Program-made: the position numbers and the translations under genes
Assembly: GCA_033283335.1 (NCBI GenBank)
Contig: JAWMQP010000002.1
Coordinates: forward strand, 310,001 to 374,000
DNA: 64,000 nucleotides
DNA from: Pseudomaricurvus sp033283335
GTDB taxonomy: Bacteria > Pseudomonadota > Gammaproteobacteria > Pseudomonadales > Cellvibrionaceae
Direction: 5' to 3'
Notes under the pieces: model-generated
The model's input: the letters and a program-made list of their open reading frames with translations, nothing else
What the model was told of the DNA's origin: nothing
Databases searched by the model: none
Shown: piece after piece, positions 35,003 to 43,854 of the stretch
How the letters are laid out: each line of letters opens with the position of its first letter
How positions within the stretch are numbered: the first letter of the stretch is position 1

Positions 35003-36069
35003 CAGTCATGGCCGGGTGTTGGGGATATGGCAGGAAAATATGGCCGGGTTCGATTGGCAAAGGCCACCAGCGATAACATCACCGGCACTTCTACCAGGAC
35101 CCCAACCACCGTCGCCAGGGCGGCTCCGGAATTCAATCCAAACAGGCTGATGGCGACAGCCACCGCCAGTTCAAAAAAGTTGGAAGTGCCAATCAGGGCG
35201 GCGGGTGCCGCAGTACTGAACGGTACCCGCCACAGGTAACCCCAGGCATAGGCGACAAAGAAGATACCGTAGCTCTGGATCAACAGGGGCATGGCGATCA
35301 ACACGATAACCATCGGTTTTTGCAGGATGGTTTGTGCCTGGAAACCAAACAGCAACACCACCGTCGCCAATAACCCGAGAATGGAGAAGGGTTTGAGTTT
35401 GGCGGTGAAATCAGCAACACGTTTTTCATTGCCATTGCCATCCAGACTGCGTCGGGTCATGTAACCGGCGACCAGTGGAGTGACCACATACAGAACAACG
35501 GATAACAACAGGGTTTCCCAGGGTACGACGATATTGGTAACGCCCAACAGAAACGCGGCAATCGGCGCGAAAGCGAAAATCATAATGATATCGTTGATGG
35601 ACACCTGCACCAGCGTGTAGTTGGCGTCGCCCCGCACCAGCTGACTCCAGACAAACACCATCGCGGTACAGGGGGCAACCCCCAGCAGGATCATGCCGGC
35701 GATGTATTCTTTCGCGGTTTGCGGATCAACCCAGGCGGAAAAGACATGTTCGAAAAACAGGATGCCCAGTGCTGCCATGGTAAAGGGTTTTACCAGCCAG
35801 TTAACCACCAGGGTTATGCACAGGCCCTTGGGTTTTTTGCCCACGTCTCTGAGTGAGGCAAAATCCACGTTCACCATCATCGGGTAGATCATGACCCAGA
35901 TGAAAATCGCCACCACCAGATTGACGTTGGCGTATTCCAGCCCGGCTATGAACTGGAATAGCGAGGGCACCATGGCGCCGATGCAGACGCCTGCGACAAT
36001 GCACAGGGCCACCCACAGGGACAAATAGCGTTCAAATACCCCCATGGGCGATGATGATTCCGTGTTCAT
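35002..36069 (-). CDS. ACR3-family arsenite efflux transporter
   Basis: A 355-residue protein with about ten membrane helices. Family segments are FERYLSLWVALCIVAGV, the essential Cys region GVAPCTAMVFVWSQLVRGD, SNFFELAVAVAISLFGLNSG and VGVLVEVPVML. ACR3 proteins export As(III). The ATG overlaps the atpG stop (ATGA, 36066-36069), so it is translationally coupled to the N-ATPase operon. No arsR or arsC is seen nearby. A related anion or metalloid substrate cannot be ruled out. Confidence 0.92.
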   Translation of the reverse strand: MNTESSSPMGVFERYLSLWVALCIVAGVCIGAMVPSLFQFIAGLEYANVNLVVAIFIWVMIYPMMVNVDFASLRDVGKKPKGLCITLVVNWLVKPFTMAALGILFFEHVFSAWVDPQTAKEYIAGMILLGVAPCTAMVFVWSQLVRGDANYTLVQVSINDIIMIFAFAPIAAFLLGVTNIVVPWETLLLSVVLYVVTPLVAGYMTRRSLDGNGNEKRVADFTAKLKPFSILGLLATVVLLFGFQAQTILQKPMVIVLIAMPLLIQSYGIFFVAYAWGYLWRVPFSTAAPAALIGTSNFFELAVAVAISLFGLNSGAALATVVGVLVEVPVMLSLVAFANRTRPYFPAISPTPGHD

Positions 36070-36971
36070 ACTGGATCCTTGCGAGAAAATTTGGCCAAAT
36101 TATACCGACCGCCGTAGGTCTGGCCCAAAATTACTTCAATTTCATCGACAATCTCTTGTTGCCGCAAGTGGTTCATGCGCAGTTGCAATTGTTGCAGCAG
36201 GTCTTCCAGATGATCGCGAGAAGCTTGCATTTGGCTTAAACGCTGGCGATTCTCTTGCGCCAGGGATATGAGTGAATAGTGAATTAACGCCCGCAGCAGG
36301 TATTGTTGCTGCAAGTTTTCCAACAGGGCAGGCAGTGGCAGGTAGCTGACACAAGTGCTGGGCTGAAGCCCGATGTCGGAACTGTGATCAGCTGTCTGCT
36401 CAATGGACCGCTCTGCAGGCAATGTAGCAGGTAACAACTGGGTTTGACTGAGTTGAAGACTGCCGTGATGTAACAGAACCAGGCTTTGCGGTTGCAGTGC
36501 GTTAATCTTCCCATAAATGGACTGTGCTACCATCAGGACCTCGTCCGCATTGGTGGGGGCCGCTGTAAATTCAGTGAAAGCCGGCAGTGTGTCTGAATCC
36601 CGGGAAGTAGCATACTTGTCCTTCAGGCGACTACCAACCAGCAGCAATTGATCATAAGCGAGTGTCGGTTGCTGAATGGCCCGTAAGACTTGCTCGTTAA
36701 ACCCTCCGCAAAACCCGCGTTCACTACCGATGGCGATCAACAGTTTGGTGTCACCGCCTTTGGCGCTAACCTTGTGCCGGGGTTGGTTGCGAACCAGGCC
36801 CTGAGTCAGCCGCCAGGCCTCACAGACGGTATCAAACGCCTGTTGCTCAGTAATAAGCACCCGCTCGACGCGATGCAGCTCCACCTGGGCGAGATTGCGC
36901 ATGGCACTGATGATCTCGTCCAGTTCGCGATACAGTTCAAGTTGCTGTCGGCAATCGTGGCGACTGCTCAT
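36066..36971 (-). CDS. atpG: N-type ATPase gamma subunit
   Basis: A 301-residue central-stalk subunit. The C-terminus (ALIHYSLISLAQENRQRLSQMQASRDHLED) and the N-terminal helix support gamma, though divergence is high, as in N-ATPases. ATG at 36971 overlaps the atpA stop (ATGA). Gamma transmits rotation between the c ring and the alpha/beta head. Last ATPase gene of the operon, itself overlapping acr3. Confidence 0.87.
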   Translation of the reverse strand: MSSRHDCRQQLELYRELDEIISAMRNLAQVELHRVERVLITEQQAFDTVCEAWRLTQGLVRNQPRHKVSAKGGDTKLLIAIGSERGFCGGFNEQVLRAIQQPTLAYDQLLLVGSRLKDKYATSRDSDTLPAFTEFTAAPTNADEVLMVAQSIYGKINALQPQSLVLLHHGSLQLSQTQLLPATLPAERSIEQTADHSSDIGLQPSTCVSYLPLPALLENLQQQYLLRALIHYSLISLAQENRQRLSQMQASRDHLEDLLQQLQLRMNHLRQQEIVDEIEVILGQTYGGRYNLAKFSRKDPV

Positions 36972-38443
36972 GGGGATTGCAGCCACTGACGCAATTGCGT
37001 TAACCATACTTCCCGGTTGTCATCCAATGACAGTGAGCTCTGCTCGACGCGTTGTTGCAGGGTCTCCAGTAACCCGGGAATCCGGTCGATATCATGGTGA
37101 TCCCATAAGCCGGCGTTGTAGGCAATCAGCCAGGCCAGCTGGACTTTGCTGCTGATGGGGCGCAGACGTTCTTGCAATAACAGCTTGCGCAGGATGCGAC
37201 CGCGTTGCAGTTTGAAGGCCATGTCCGCTTCCAGTCGAGTGCCGAAACGGGTAAATACCTCCAGTTCAAGGAATTGCAGGTAATCAAGGCGAATACGGCC
37301 GGCTTCACGTTTGATGGCCGGGCTCTGGGCCTTGCCACCGATTCGCGACACCGAGCGGGTGACGTCTATAGCGGGCAGTACTCCGGCGGCAAACAACTTT
37401 TGATCGAGATAGATTTGCCCGTCGGTAATCGAGATCAGGTTGGTGGGTATGTAGGAGGAAATTTCACCTTGTTTGGTTTCGATAACCGGCAGTGCCGTCA
37501 TGGAGCCACCGCCTTTTTCCGGGGACAGCACGGTCGAGCGCTCCAGTAAGCGGGCGTGCAGATAAAAAATATCCCCGGGGTAGGCTTCTCGTCCAGGGGG
37601 GCGGTGTAGCAACAGCGACAGTTCACGGTACGCCTGGGCGTGCTGGTTGAGGTCGTCGTAGACAATGAGCGTATCCTGGCCTTGACGCATCCAGTATTCG
37701 GCAACGGCACAGCCGGAAAATGGTGCGAGATAACGAAGACCACACAGGGCATTGGCTTCGGCGACGATCAAGGTGGTGTATTCCAGCGCCTGGTGTTTGG
37801 CCAGGATATCCCGAACCATGGCCACGCTGCTGCGGGTCTGGCCCACCGCCACATATACACAGCGCACATTTTCCGACCGCTGGCGGATGATGGCGTCAAT
37901 GGCCAGTGAGGTTTTTCCCAAGCCTCCGTCGCCAATGAGTAATTGGCGTTGCCCCTTGCCGATTGGAATCAGGCTGTCAATCAAGCGGTTACCGCTGTAG
38001 AGCGGCTGGCTGACGAAATCCCGGTCGAGGATTTCCGGAGAGGAAGTTTCCAGTGGGCCTTGTCGTTCAGTAACCGGCTCGGCTTGTCCATCAAGGGGGT
38101 TGCCGAGGGGATCGAGTGTGCGGCCTAATAAGCTGTCTCCCACCCCAATCGACAAGCGCTTGCCTGAGCGAATGACCGATGTGCCTGATGCCAGACCATG
38201 AGCAACGGACGGGTCCTGCGACTGGCTCAGTACAATGGCTCCCAGCCACTGTGGGTCGAGCAAAAACACCAGTGCACGGCTGCCATCTTGCAGGTAAAGA
38301 ATTTCGTCCATCATGGCCGACGGCAAGCCTTCCACCCAGACAATCCCATCGCCCACACTGATGACCATACCTTGTTCGCTCAAGCGGGTCTTCAGTTGAT
38401 AGTCATCGGGTATGGGAAGAAGTTCCTGGTGGCCCTCAGTCAT
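36968..38443 (-). CDS. atpA: N-type ATPase alpha subunit
   Basis: A 491-residue alpha subunit. The Walker A is GDGGLGKTS instead of the usual GDRQTGKTA of housekeeping F-ATPases. GDSLLGRTLDPLGNPLDG and RSVSRIGGKAQ are other family segments. Overlaps atpF by eight bases and atpG by four. Forms the non-catalytic half of the head with beta. Confidence 0.94.
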   Translation of the reverse strand: MTEGHQELLPIPDDYQLKTRLSEQGMVISVGDGIVWVEGLPSAMMDEILYLQDGSRALVFLLDPQWLGAIVLSQSQDPSVAHGLASGTSVIRSGKRLSIGVGDSLLGRTLDPLGNPLDGQAEPVTERQGPLETSSPEILDRDFVSQPLYSGNRLIDSLIPIGKGQRQLLIGDGGLGKTSLAIDAIIRQRSENVRCVYVAVGQTRSSVAMVRDILAKHQALEYTTLIVAEANALCGLRYLAPFSGCAVAEYWMRQGQDTLIVYDDLNQHAQAYRELSLLLHRPPGREAYPGDIFYLHARLLERSTVLSPEKGGGSMTALPVIETKQGEISSYIPTNLISITDGQIYLDQKLFAAGVLPAIDVTRSVSRIGGKAQSPAIKREAGRIRLDYLQFLELEVFTRFGTRLEADMAFKLQRGRILRKLLLQERLRPISSKVQLAWLIAYNAGLWDHHDIDRIPGLLETLQQRVEQSSLSLDDNREVWLTQLRQWLQSP

Positions 38444-39218
38444 GGGTACGTCCCAGATGCACCGGTTCCTGTTGATGGTGGTTGAGTGATTGTTGGAAAA
38501 ACGCTAACTCATCGTGCAGGTTGGCGTGTAAGACTCGCGCCCCAATAACCAGCCTAAACCCACCGACCAGTCCGGCATCGACCTGGAAGTGGCAAGTGGG
38601 TGGGCGGATAAATAAGCTTTGCAGGCTGTTTTCCAGTTTCCTCTGGGAAGTTTCGGGTAAAGGCTGGGCACTGAGAATGTCGATGCGATGGTGGTTTTCT
38701 TCTAATGCCCGCTGCAGCTCAGAGCGGGCTTCTGGCGGCATATGTTGCAGATCCTCCAGCAACATATGCAGCAGGGCCTGGTCCAGTTCCGGACCACTTA
38801 AACGTTGCAGGAACCTTTGACAAAGCTGCAGGGCGCTGTCGATGGCCCGCTGCTGTTGCTGATGTTCCAGGTTGGTGGCATCCATTGCCCGCAGACTCTG
38901 TTGTCGTTGATGTTCTGTTCTGGCACTGGCTTGAACATCGGCCAGGGCTTTATCACGCATGCTGGCGATTTCGGTCTGTAATTGCTGTTGGCGCTGTGCT
39001 TGTTCAAGCTGCCACTCATCCAGCTTTTGCTGGTACTGTTTGGCCAGATTGGTGGCTTGTTGTTGCTCCCGTTGGGTGGCTAACTGCGCTTCCTGCAATG
39101 CCTGCTGGCGGCGATTTATGGCCAACTTCAGCGGTTTATAGAGAAAGTGACTGAGCAGCCACAACAACACCAGGAAATTGATTATTTCCAGAATAAACGT
39201 CAGTGGATCAAGTGTCAT
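38436..39218 (-). CDS. atpF: N-type ATPase fused b-delta subunit
   Basis: A 260-residue protein. One N-terminal membrane helix (LEIINFLVLLWLLSHFLY) and a long Gln-rich coiled coil (about residues 35-125) form the b part. A C-terminal delta-like domain ends with VDAGLVGGFRLVIGARVLHANL. This b-delta fusion is typical of N-ATPases, which have no separate atpH. It is the peripheral stalk. Confidence 0.9.
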   Translation of the reverse strand: MTLDPLTFILEIINFLVLLWLLSHFLYKPLKLAINRRQQALQEAQLATQREQQQATNLAKQYQQKLDEWQLEQAQRQQQLQTEIASMRDKALADVQASARTEHQRQQSLRAMDATNLEHQQQQRAIDSALQLCQRFLQRLSGPELDQALLHMLLEDLQHMPPEARSELQRALEENHHRIDILSAQPLPETSQRKLENSLQSLFIRPPTCHFQVDAGLVGGFRLVIGARVLHANLHDELAFFQQSLNHHQQEPVHLGRTHD

Positions 39219-39227
39219 GGAAGGGCT

Positions 39228-39497
39228 CTATTTGGGCAAAATAAATTCCAGCAGCGGGTTGCGGAACAGGATAATCAGCACCACCACCAAGGTGTAAATC
39301 GCCAGGGATTCAATCATCGCCAGGCCGATAAACAAGGTGCGGGTGATGATCTTTTCGGCTTCGGGCTGTCGCGCCAGGGCATCCAGCGCCTTGCTGATGG
39401 CCTTGCCCATGGCCCAGGCGGGCAGGGCACAGCCCAGCGCGATGGCCAAAGCAGCTGCCACGGTGGAGGCCACGGTGAAGGTATGAAGATCAGACAT
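39228..39497 (-). CDS. atpE: N-type ATPase c subunit (ring proteolipid)
   Basis: An 89-residue hairpin of two helices with the polar loop ARQPEA at 42-47. The ion-binding Glu is residue 63 (AMIES), with Ser64 and Tyr68 in the positions of Na+ ligands. The first-helix ligand position (Gln32 of the Ilyobacter ring) is Met30, and Val63 and Thr67 are Met61 and Leu65. The Na+ set is therefore incomplete and the coupling ion is uncertain. Overlaps atpB by eight bases. Confidence 0.93.
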   Translation of the reverse strand: MSDLHTFTVASTVAAALAIALGCALPAWAMGKAISKALDALARQPEAEKIITRTLFIGLAMIESLAIYTLVVVLIILFRNPLLEFILPK

Positions 39498-40203
39498 GGT
39501 CAGTATCCTGTGGATTGGAGGGTGTTGAATGGGTGATCACTGGCGAACTTTCCAGGCCACTGGCGATGTACAGCAGTGCGAGCATGCCAAAAATATAGGC
39601 CTGGACCAGGGCTTCGATAATGTGCAGCATCAGCAGGGGAATCGGCACCAGAAAGCCGGCCACCAGCAACAGTAACAAGGCTGCCATTTCCAGGCTCATG
39701 ATGTTGCCAAACAGGCGAATGGCCAGCGCCAGTGTCCGGGTAATTTCACTGATCAGGTGGAACGGCAACAGAATCGGATTGGGGCTGATGTAGTGTTTGA
39801 GGTAGGCCCTTAAACCGCAGTGACGTATGCCGAACCAGTGCACCGCGGTGAAGACGATAATCGCCAGAGCTGCCGTCACCGACAAATCGGCGGTGGGGGA
39901 GCTGAGTCCTGGCACCAGCCCCAGCAAGTTGGCTACCACCAGGAAAATCCACAGGCTGGCTATCAGCGGCGTCAGTTGCGCATACACACTGGGTGCCACC
40001 TCTTTAACGGCGTTTTCCATGCTGGTATACACGGTTTCCAGGAGAGTTTGCAAGGCCGTACCCGGTGTTTGGATACGGCGCATCAGCCAGACGCTGAGAC
40101 CAACCAACAGAGCCATGATGAGCCAGGTGTTCAACACCGATTCCGACAGGGTCAATGGCCCCAGCTGCAGGGCATAACTTTCCTGAATCAGTCCCTCGTT
40201 CAC
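39490..40203 (-). CDS. atpB: N-type ATPase a subunit
   Basis: A 237-residue membrane protein. The essential stator Arg is in LALAIRLFGNIMSLEMA. GLVPGLSSPTADLSVTAALA is the usual a-subunit segment. The GTG at 40203 is chosen because GGAG lies six bases upstream; a TTG at 40215 is the alternative. It forms the ion half-channels against the c ring. Confidence 0.92.
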   Translation of the reverse strand: MNEGLIQESYALQLGPLTLSESVLNTWLIMALLVGLSVWLMRRIQTPGTALQTLLETVYTSMENAVKEVAPSVYAQLTPLIASLWIFLVVANLLGLVPGLSSPTADLSVTAALAIIVFTAVHWFGIRHCGLRAYLKHYISPNPILLPFHLISEITRTLALAIRLFGNIMSLEMAALLLLLVAGFLVPIPLLMLHIIEALVQAYIFGMLALLYIASGLESSPVITHSTPSNPQDTDHV

Positions 40204-40228
40204 GGTATGCTCCAACTCTTAATTCGTT

Positions 40229-40504
40229 TCACAGTCGTTCCTTGATATACCAGTACACGTTCCAGATGCCCGCAACGATCCCCAGAATGATAAGGCTCAC
40301 GGTCCAGCGGGTCTGGTAGCCCTCACTCAGGGAATCCAGCCAGCGACCCAGGTAAGCGCCACCCACAGCGGGTAACACCAGTAACAAACCGATCACACCA
40401 CCGTAGGTCAGCATTCCCAACAAGCTGGCGGGTTCACGCTCGGCCAGCCGTTGCCGTTCGCTGTCCTGTTGCACCGCTTTACGGAATGGCTTTTTATGGT
40501 TCAC
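40229..40504 (-). CDS. atpQ: N-type ATPase accessory subunit AtpQ
   Basis: A 91-residue protein with two membrane helices (YGGVIGLLLVLPAVGGAYLG and WTVSLIILGIVAGIWNVYWY), the pattern of the AtpI/ATPase_gene1 family called AtpQ in N-ATPase operons. The GTG at 40504 overlaps the atpC stop (GTGA) and is preferred over a GTG nine codons earlier. The expected atpR, which normally follows atpQ, is absent: only 25 bases separate atpQ from atpB. Confidence 0.85.
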   Translation of the reverse strand: MNHKKPFRKAVQQDSERQRLAEREPASLLGMLTYGGVIGLLLVLPAVGGAYLGRWLDSLSEGYQTRWTVSLIILGIVAGIWNVYWYIKERL

Positions 40505-40905
40505 TCTTGTTTTCCACGACTCAATTGCCACAATTTGCGAGCCAGGGATTGTTCCAAGGCGACAACATGCTGCCGATCCTGCTGCAGTTCCTGTGCAGCG
40601 GCATGCCAGGCGGCATCCATTTGCGCCACCAGCTGGCTGTGATCCTCGCTGTGTAAAAACTGCGGAGTGGCAATGTGCAAGTGATTGCTGCGAAAGGTGA
40701 GTACCGCCCCAGCCTGGGCAATATACAACCAGGCTCCCTGCTGGCGACGATAGCGGGCAATGCCCGGGCGCAGACAGGTTACCATGGGTGCGTGGTTAGC
40801 CAGGATACCAAAGCTGCCACTGTCATCGCTGGCGACAAAGCTGGTGATGTCGTCCTGTTGAAGCTGTTGCTCAATATCGATAATGCTCAACAGGAAACTG
40901 TTCAT
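40501..40905 (-). CDS. atpC: N-type ATPase epsilon subunit
   Basis: A 134-residue epsilon subunit: an N-terminal beta sandwich (GSFGILANHAPMVTCLRPGIARY) and a C-terminal helical hairpin region. It overlaps atpD by four bases (ATGA). It belongs to the rotor with gamma. Confidence 0.9.
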   Translation of the reverse strand: MNSFLLSIIDIEQQLQQDDITSFVASDDSGSFGILANHAPMVTCLRPGIARYRRQQGAWLYIAQAGAVLTFRSNHLHIATPQFLHSEDHSQLVAQMDAAWHAAAQELQQDRQHVVALEQSLARKLWQLSRGKQE

Positions 40906-42362
40906 GGCAACGCTTCACTGACTGCTGGTTGGTTGGCCTGCGTATCGGCCATGGCACCGCGCATATAGCAATCGGATTCGCTCAGGTGATCAAAGCGTCC
41001 CTCCAGAAACCCTTCGCAGTCATCCAGTAACTGATCCAGGGTGACACTGACACCCGCCATACCGGTGTGCTCGGCAACCACCGCGAACGGTTGGGTCAGG
41101 TAACGCTGCAAGCGGCGAGCGCGTTCTACTATCAAGCGGTCTTGAGTCGACAATTCCTCAATCCCCAGAATGGTGATGATGTCCTCCAGTTCGGCGTATC
41201 GGGCCAGGTGTTCACGCACCGCCATGGCGACGCGGTAATGGCGGTCACCCAGCATCTGCCGATCCAGCATGCGGCTGCTGGAGCGCAGTGGGTCCACCGC
41301 TGGGTAGATGCCTTTGGCGGCCTGTCGGCGGGAGAGAATGACGCTGGTGTCCAGGTGGTCCATGATCGCGCTGACGGCCGGGTCCGTCATATCGTCGGCG
41401 GGTACATAGACGGCCTGTACCGAAGTAATGGCGCCATGCCGGGTTGAGACGATGCGCTCCTCCAGTTCAGCCACTTCCGTCACCAGCGTGGGTTGGTAGC
41501 CGACGGTGGCGGGCATTCTGCCCAGTAAACCACTGATCTCGCTGCCGGCTTGCACGAAGCGAAACATATTGTCCATCAGGAATAACACCTCAGTTTGCAG
41601 GCTGTCGCGCAGGTATTCCGCATAGGTCAGTGCGGTAAATCCGGCGTGAAAGCGCACGCCGGGGGATTCATCCATCTGTCCATAGACCATCAAGGCCTGG
41701 GACAGTACGTTGGCATCGCGCATTTCATGCCATAATTCATGGCCCTCCCGCATGCGTTCACCCACACCGGCAAACACTGACACCCCCTGATGCAGACTGC
41801 TGACAGCCTGCATAAATTCCATCATCAGTACTGTTTTCCCCACACCGGCACCCCCAAACAGGCCAGTCTTGCCGCCTTTGACAAACGGGCACAGCAGGTC
41901 AATGACTTTAATGCCAGTAGTCAGGATTTCGGTGGCGGGAACCGTCTCGGCCAGTGGTGGTGGTGGAGACAAAATATTGCGGAAGTTGGTTTCAGTGAAC
42001 GGTGCTTGCTTGTCCAGTGGTTGGCCGAACACATCCAGCATTCGCCCCAGGCATTCGGGGGCCACTGGCACGTGTAGAGGCGCGCCACTGTCGTAAACCG
42101 TCATGCCGCGCGCCAGACCCGCGGTGCTGTGCAGGGCAATGGCTCGCACATGATACTGATCCAGGTGTTGAAAGGTCTCCAACCAGACCGGTTCGGTACC
42201 CGCTGGTACGGCATCGGGATTATCGTAGTGAGCGCAGATAACCAGGGCCTGGCCAATCGGGGGCAGGGGGTTGGCGCGCACGTCTACCACAGGTCCATGA
42301 ACCGCCTGAACCGTGCCGATTGGGGTATCTGTAAACCGGGTTGCGGAGTGGCTGTCTGCCAT
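40902..42362 (-). CDS. atpD: N-type ATPase beta subunit
   Basis: A 486-residue catalytic subunit. Walker A is GGAGVGKT (about residue 172). GERMREGHELW carries the catalytic Glu region, and YVPADDMTDPAVSA is the beta signature region. First gene of the operon, which then runs C-Q-B-E-F-A-G as in N-ATPases and unlike the housekeeping BEFHAGDC order. A housekeeping operon is therefore expected elsewhere in the genome. Confidence 0.95.
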   Translation of the reverse strand: MADSHSATRFTDTPIGTVQAVHGPVVDVRANPLPPIGQALVICAHYDNPDAVPAGTEPVWLETFQHLDQYHVRAIALHSTAGLARGMTVYDSGAPLHVPVAPECLGRMLDVFGQPLDKQAPFTETNFRNILSPPPPLAETVPATEILTTGIKVIDLLCPFVKGGKTGLFGGAGVGKTVLMMEFMQAVSSLHQGVSVFAGVGERMREGHELWHEMRDANVLSQALMVYGQMDESPGVRFHAGFTALTYAEYLRDSLQTEVLFLMDNMFRFVQAGSEISGLLGRMPATVGYQPTLVTEVAELEERIVSTRHGAITSVQAVYVPADDMTDPAVSAIMDHLDTSVILSRRQAAKGIYPAVDPLRSSSRMLDRQMLGDRHYRVAMAVREHLARYAELEDIITILGIEELSTQDRLIVERARRLQRYLTQPFAVVAEHTGMAGVSVTLDQLLDDCEGFLEGRFDHLSESDCYMRGAMADTQANQPAVSEALP

Positions 42363-42543
42363 TGATGGCGTCCCTTTAGGTGGAAACTAAAGTCAGGAGT
42401 AAACGAAAGTGTTTAAAAAACACGTGTTTAATGCCAAACAGTATAGACAACCGTGTAGTGTCAGCGCCTTCAAGCTTCGCCTATGAATCCAGACAACTCC
42501 AAGCCTCGTATAGTACGGCATGTGATGACAATAACTTTGAGCC

Positions 42544-42969
42544 ATGCAAAAACCGGAAGCCTCAAATCTTTACCGATCACTAACTAACCTGGAACTCAGC
42601 CTGGGGTTGCTTGGCTTGCTGCCCTTTGTCTACACCGCTCTGTTGTTACCCTTGCCTTGGGGACTGGTACCTGAACGAGCTTTCATTGTGTACAGCTGTG
42701 TCATACTGGCGTTTTTAGCGGGGAGTCTGTGGCAGGGGGCTGGCTGGTCGAGTCTGGTATCAAACGGCTTCGCGCTGGCGGTGGTGCTGCTGTTGGTTTT
42801 GCCTTTGCAAACAGACACCACTTTAACGTCACTTATGTTGATGTATCTGTTGCTGTTGGCTTGGGAGCTCAAGGTTTGCCGTGCCCACTATGCAATGGGT
42901 TATCAATACCTGCGCTGTGGGCTGACACTGGTTGTGGCTCTGTGTCACGGCTGGTTGATCAGCTTATGA
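42544..42969 (+). CDS. DUF3429-family membrane protein
   Basis: A 141-residue protein with four to five hydrophobic helices, beginning NLELSLGLLGLLPFVYTALL as DUF3429 proteins do. It is divergent from the N-ATPase operon. Its stop overlaps the start of the following SDR (ATGA). A TATAGT hexamer at 42509-42514 could be a -10 box but no good -35 is seen. Function unknown. Confidence 0.85.
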   Translation: MQKPEASNLYRSLTNLELSLGLLGLLPFVYTALLLPLPWGLVPERAFIVYSCVILAFLAGSLWQGAGWSSLVSNGFALAVVLLLVLPLQTDTTLTSLMLMYLLLLAWELKVCRAHYAMGYQYLRCGLTLVVALCHGWLISL

Positions 42970-43697
42970 ATGTGACAGAAGGGTCTTTTGCATTGGTCAT
43001 TGGGGCCGGAGGAGGTATTGGTCGAGCCGTGGTGCAACATGAGCTCAAGCTGGGGCGCGGTGTCATTGCTGTCAGTCGGCATCCACTCGATATCGTCCAT
43101 TCCGAGTTACTTCATGTTACCGGTGCCGATACGGAGTTTGACATCATCAAGGTGGTGGATCAGTTAATGTCGCTACGTGGAATGATTGACCGGGTGGTTG
43201 TCTGTACCGGCATATTGCACGGCCAACGGCCATCCATGTGGCCGGAGAAACGACTTGAAGAATTAAGTACAGGAAACTTACAACTGAGTCTATACACCAA
43301 TGCCGTGTTGCCGGTCTTGTGGGCCGCGAGGCTACTGCCGTTGTTAAAAAGCGAGCGTCCGTGTGTATATGCAACCCTCAGTGCCAGGGTGGGCAGTATC
43401 AGTGATAATCGGCTGGGTGGATGGTACGGTTACCGGGCCAGCAAATCGGCCTTGAATATGTTCCTCAAAACCGCAGCAATCGAATATGCCAGGCGGGCTG
43501 ATAACGTAAAGTTGTTATTGTTTCATCCTGGCACTACAGATACGGAGCTTTCTCGCCCCTTTCAGGAACGTGTACCGCCTGATAAATTGTTCAGTCCCGT
43601 TTTTGTGGCCAGTTGCCTGGATCGGGTTATGGCTTCCTTGGAGCCTGACGGGCAAATTGATTACCTGGACTGGCAGGGTAAATCCATCGACTGGTAA
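42966..43697 (+). CDS. SDR-family oxidoreductase, C-factor-like
   Basis: A 243-residue Rossmann protein with VIGAGGGIGRAVV at the N-terminus, VVCTGILH, a Ser region LSARVGSISDN and Tyr-X3-Lys in GYRASKSALNM, then LLFHPGTTDTELSRPF. The pattern matches the CsgA/C-factor-like SDR group often annotated next to DUF3429 genes. The ATG at 42966 overlaps the DUF3429 stop. Substrate unknown. Confidence 0.9.
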   Translation: MNVTEGSFALVIGAGGGIGRAVVQHELKLGRGVIAVSRHPLDIVHSELLHVTGADTEFDIIKVVDQLMSLRGMIDRVVVCTGILHGQRPSMWPEKRLEELSTGNLQLSLYTNAVLPVLWAARLLPLLKSERPCVYATLSARVGSISDNRLGGWYGYRASKSALNMFLKTAAIEYARRADNVKLLLFHPGTTDTELSRPFQERVPPDKLFSPVFVASCLDRVMASLEPDGQIDYLDWQGKSIDW

Positions 43698-43702
43698 CCA
43701 TT

Positions 43703-43742
43703 CAGCAATATCCCAAACAGCGATATCCCAAACAGCGATAGG
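43703..43742. repeat. 15-bp tandem repeat just after the SDR stop
   Basis: CAGCAATATCCCAAA (43703-43717) and CAGCGATATCCCAAA (43718-43732) are followed by a partial copy CAGCGATAGG (43733-43742). The array begins six bases after the stop codon of the SDR. Confidence 0.9.
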
Positions 43743-43854
43743 CAGACTCGGTTCTGGGGCTGATTTTAGGGAATTCTGGTAATACGCTCTGGCTGATTGG
43801 GTTATTATGGGGCCTGGCTATAAACAGGGAGTAGGTTTTCCTTAAAACCAAGCG

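Noticed and set aside
42729..42965. An N-terminal extension of the SDR at 42966 that would overlap the DUF3429 gene in another frame.
   Set aside because: The dinucleotide motif of the SDR begins soon after the ATG at 42966, which overlaps the upstream stop as ATGA; the extension has no family similarity.
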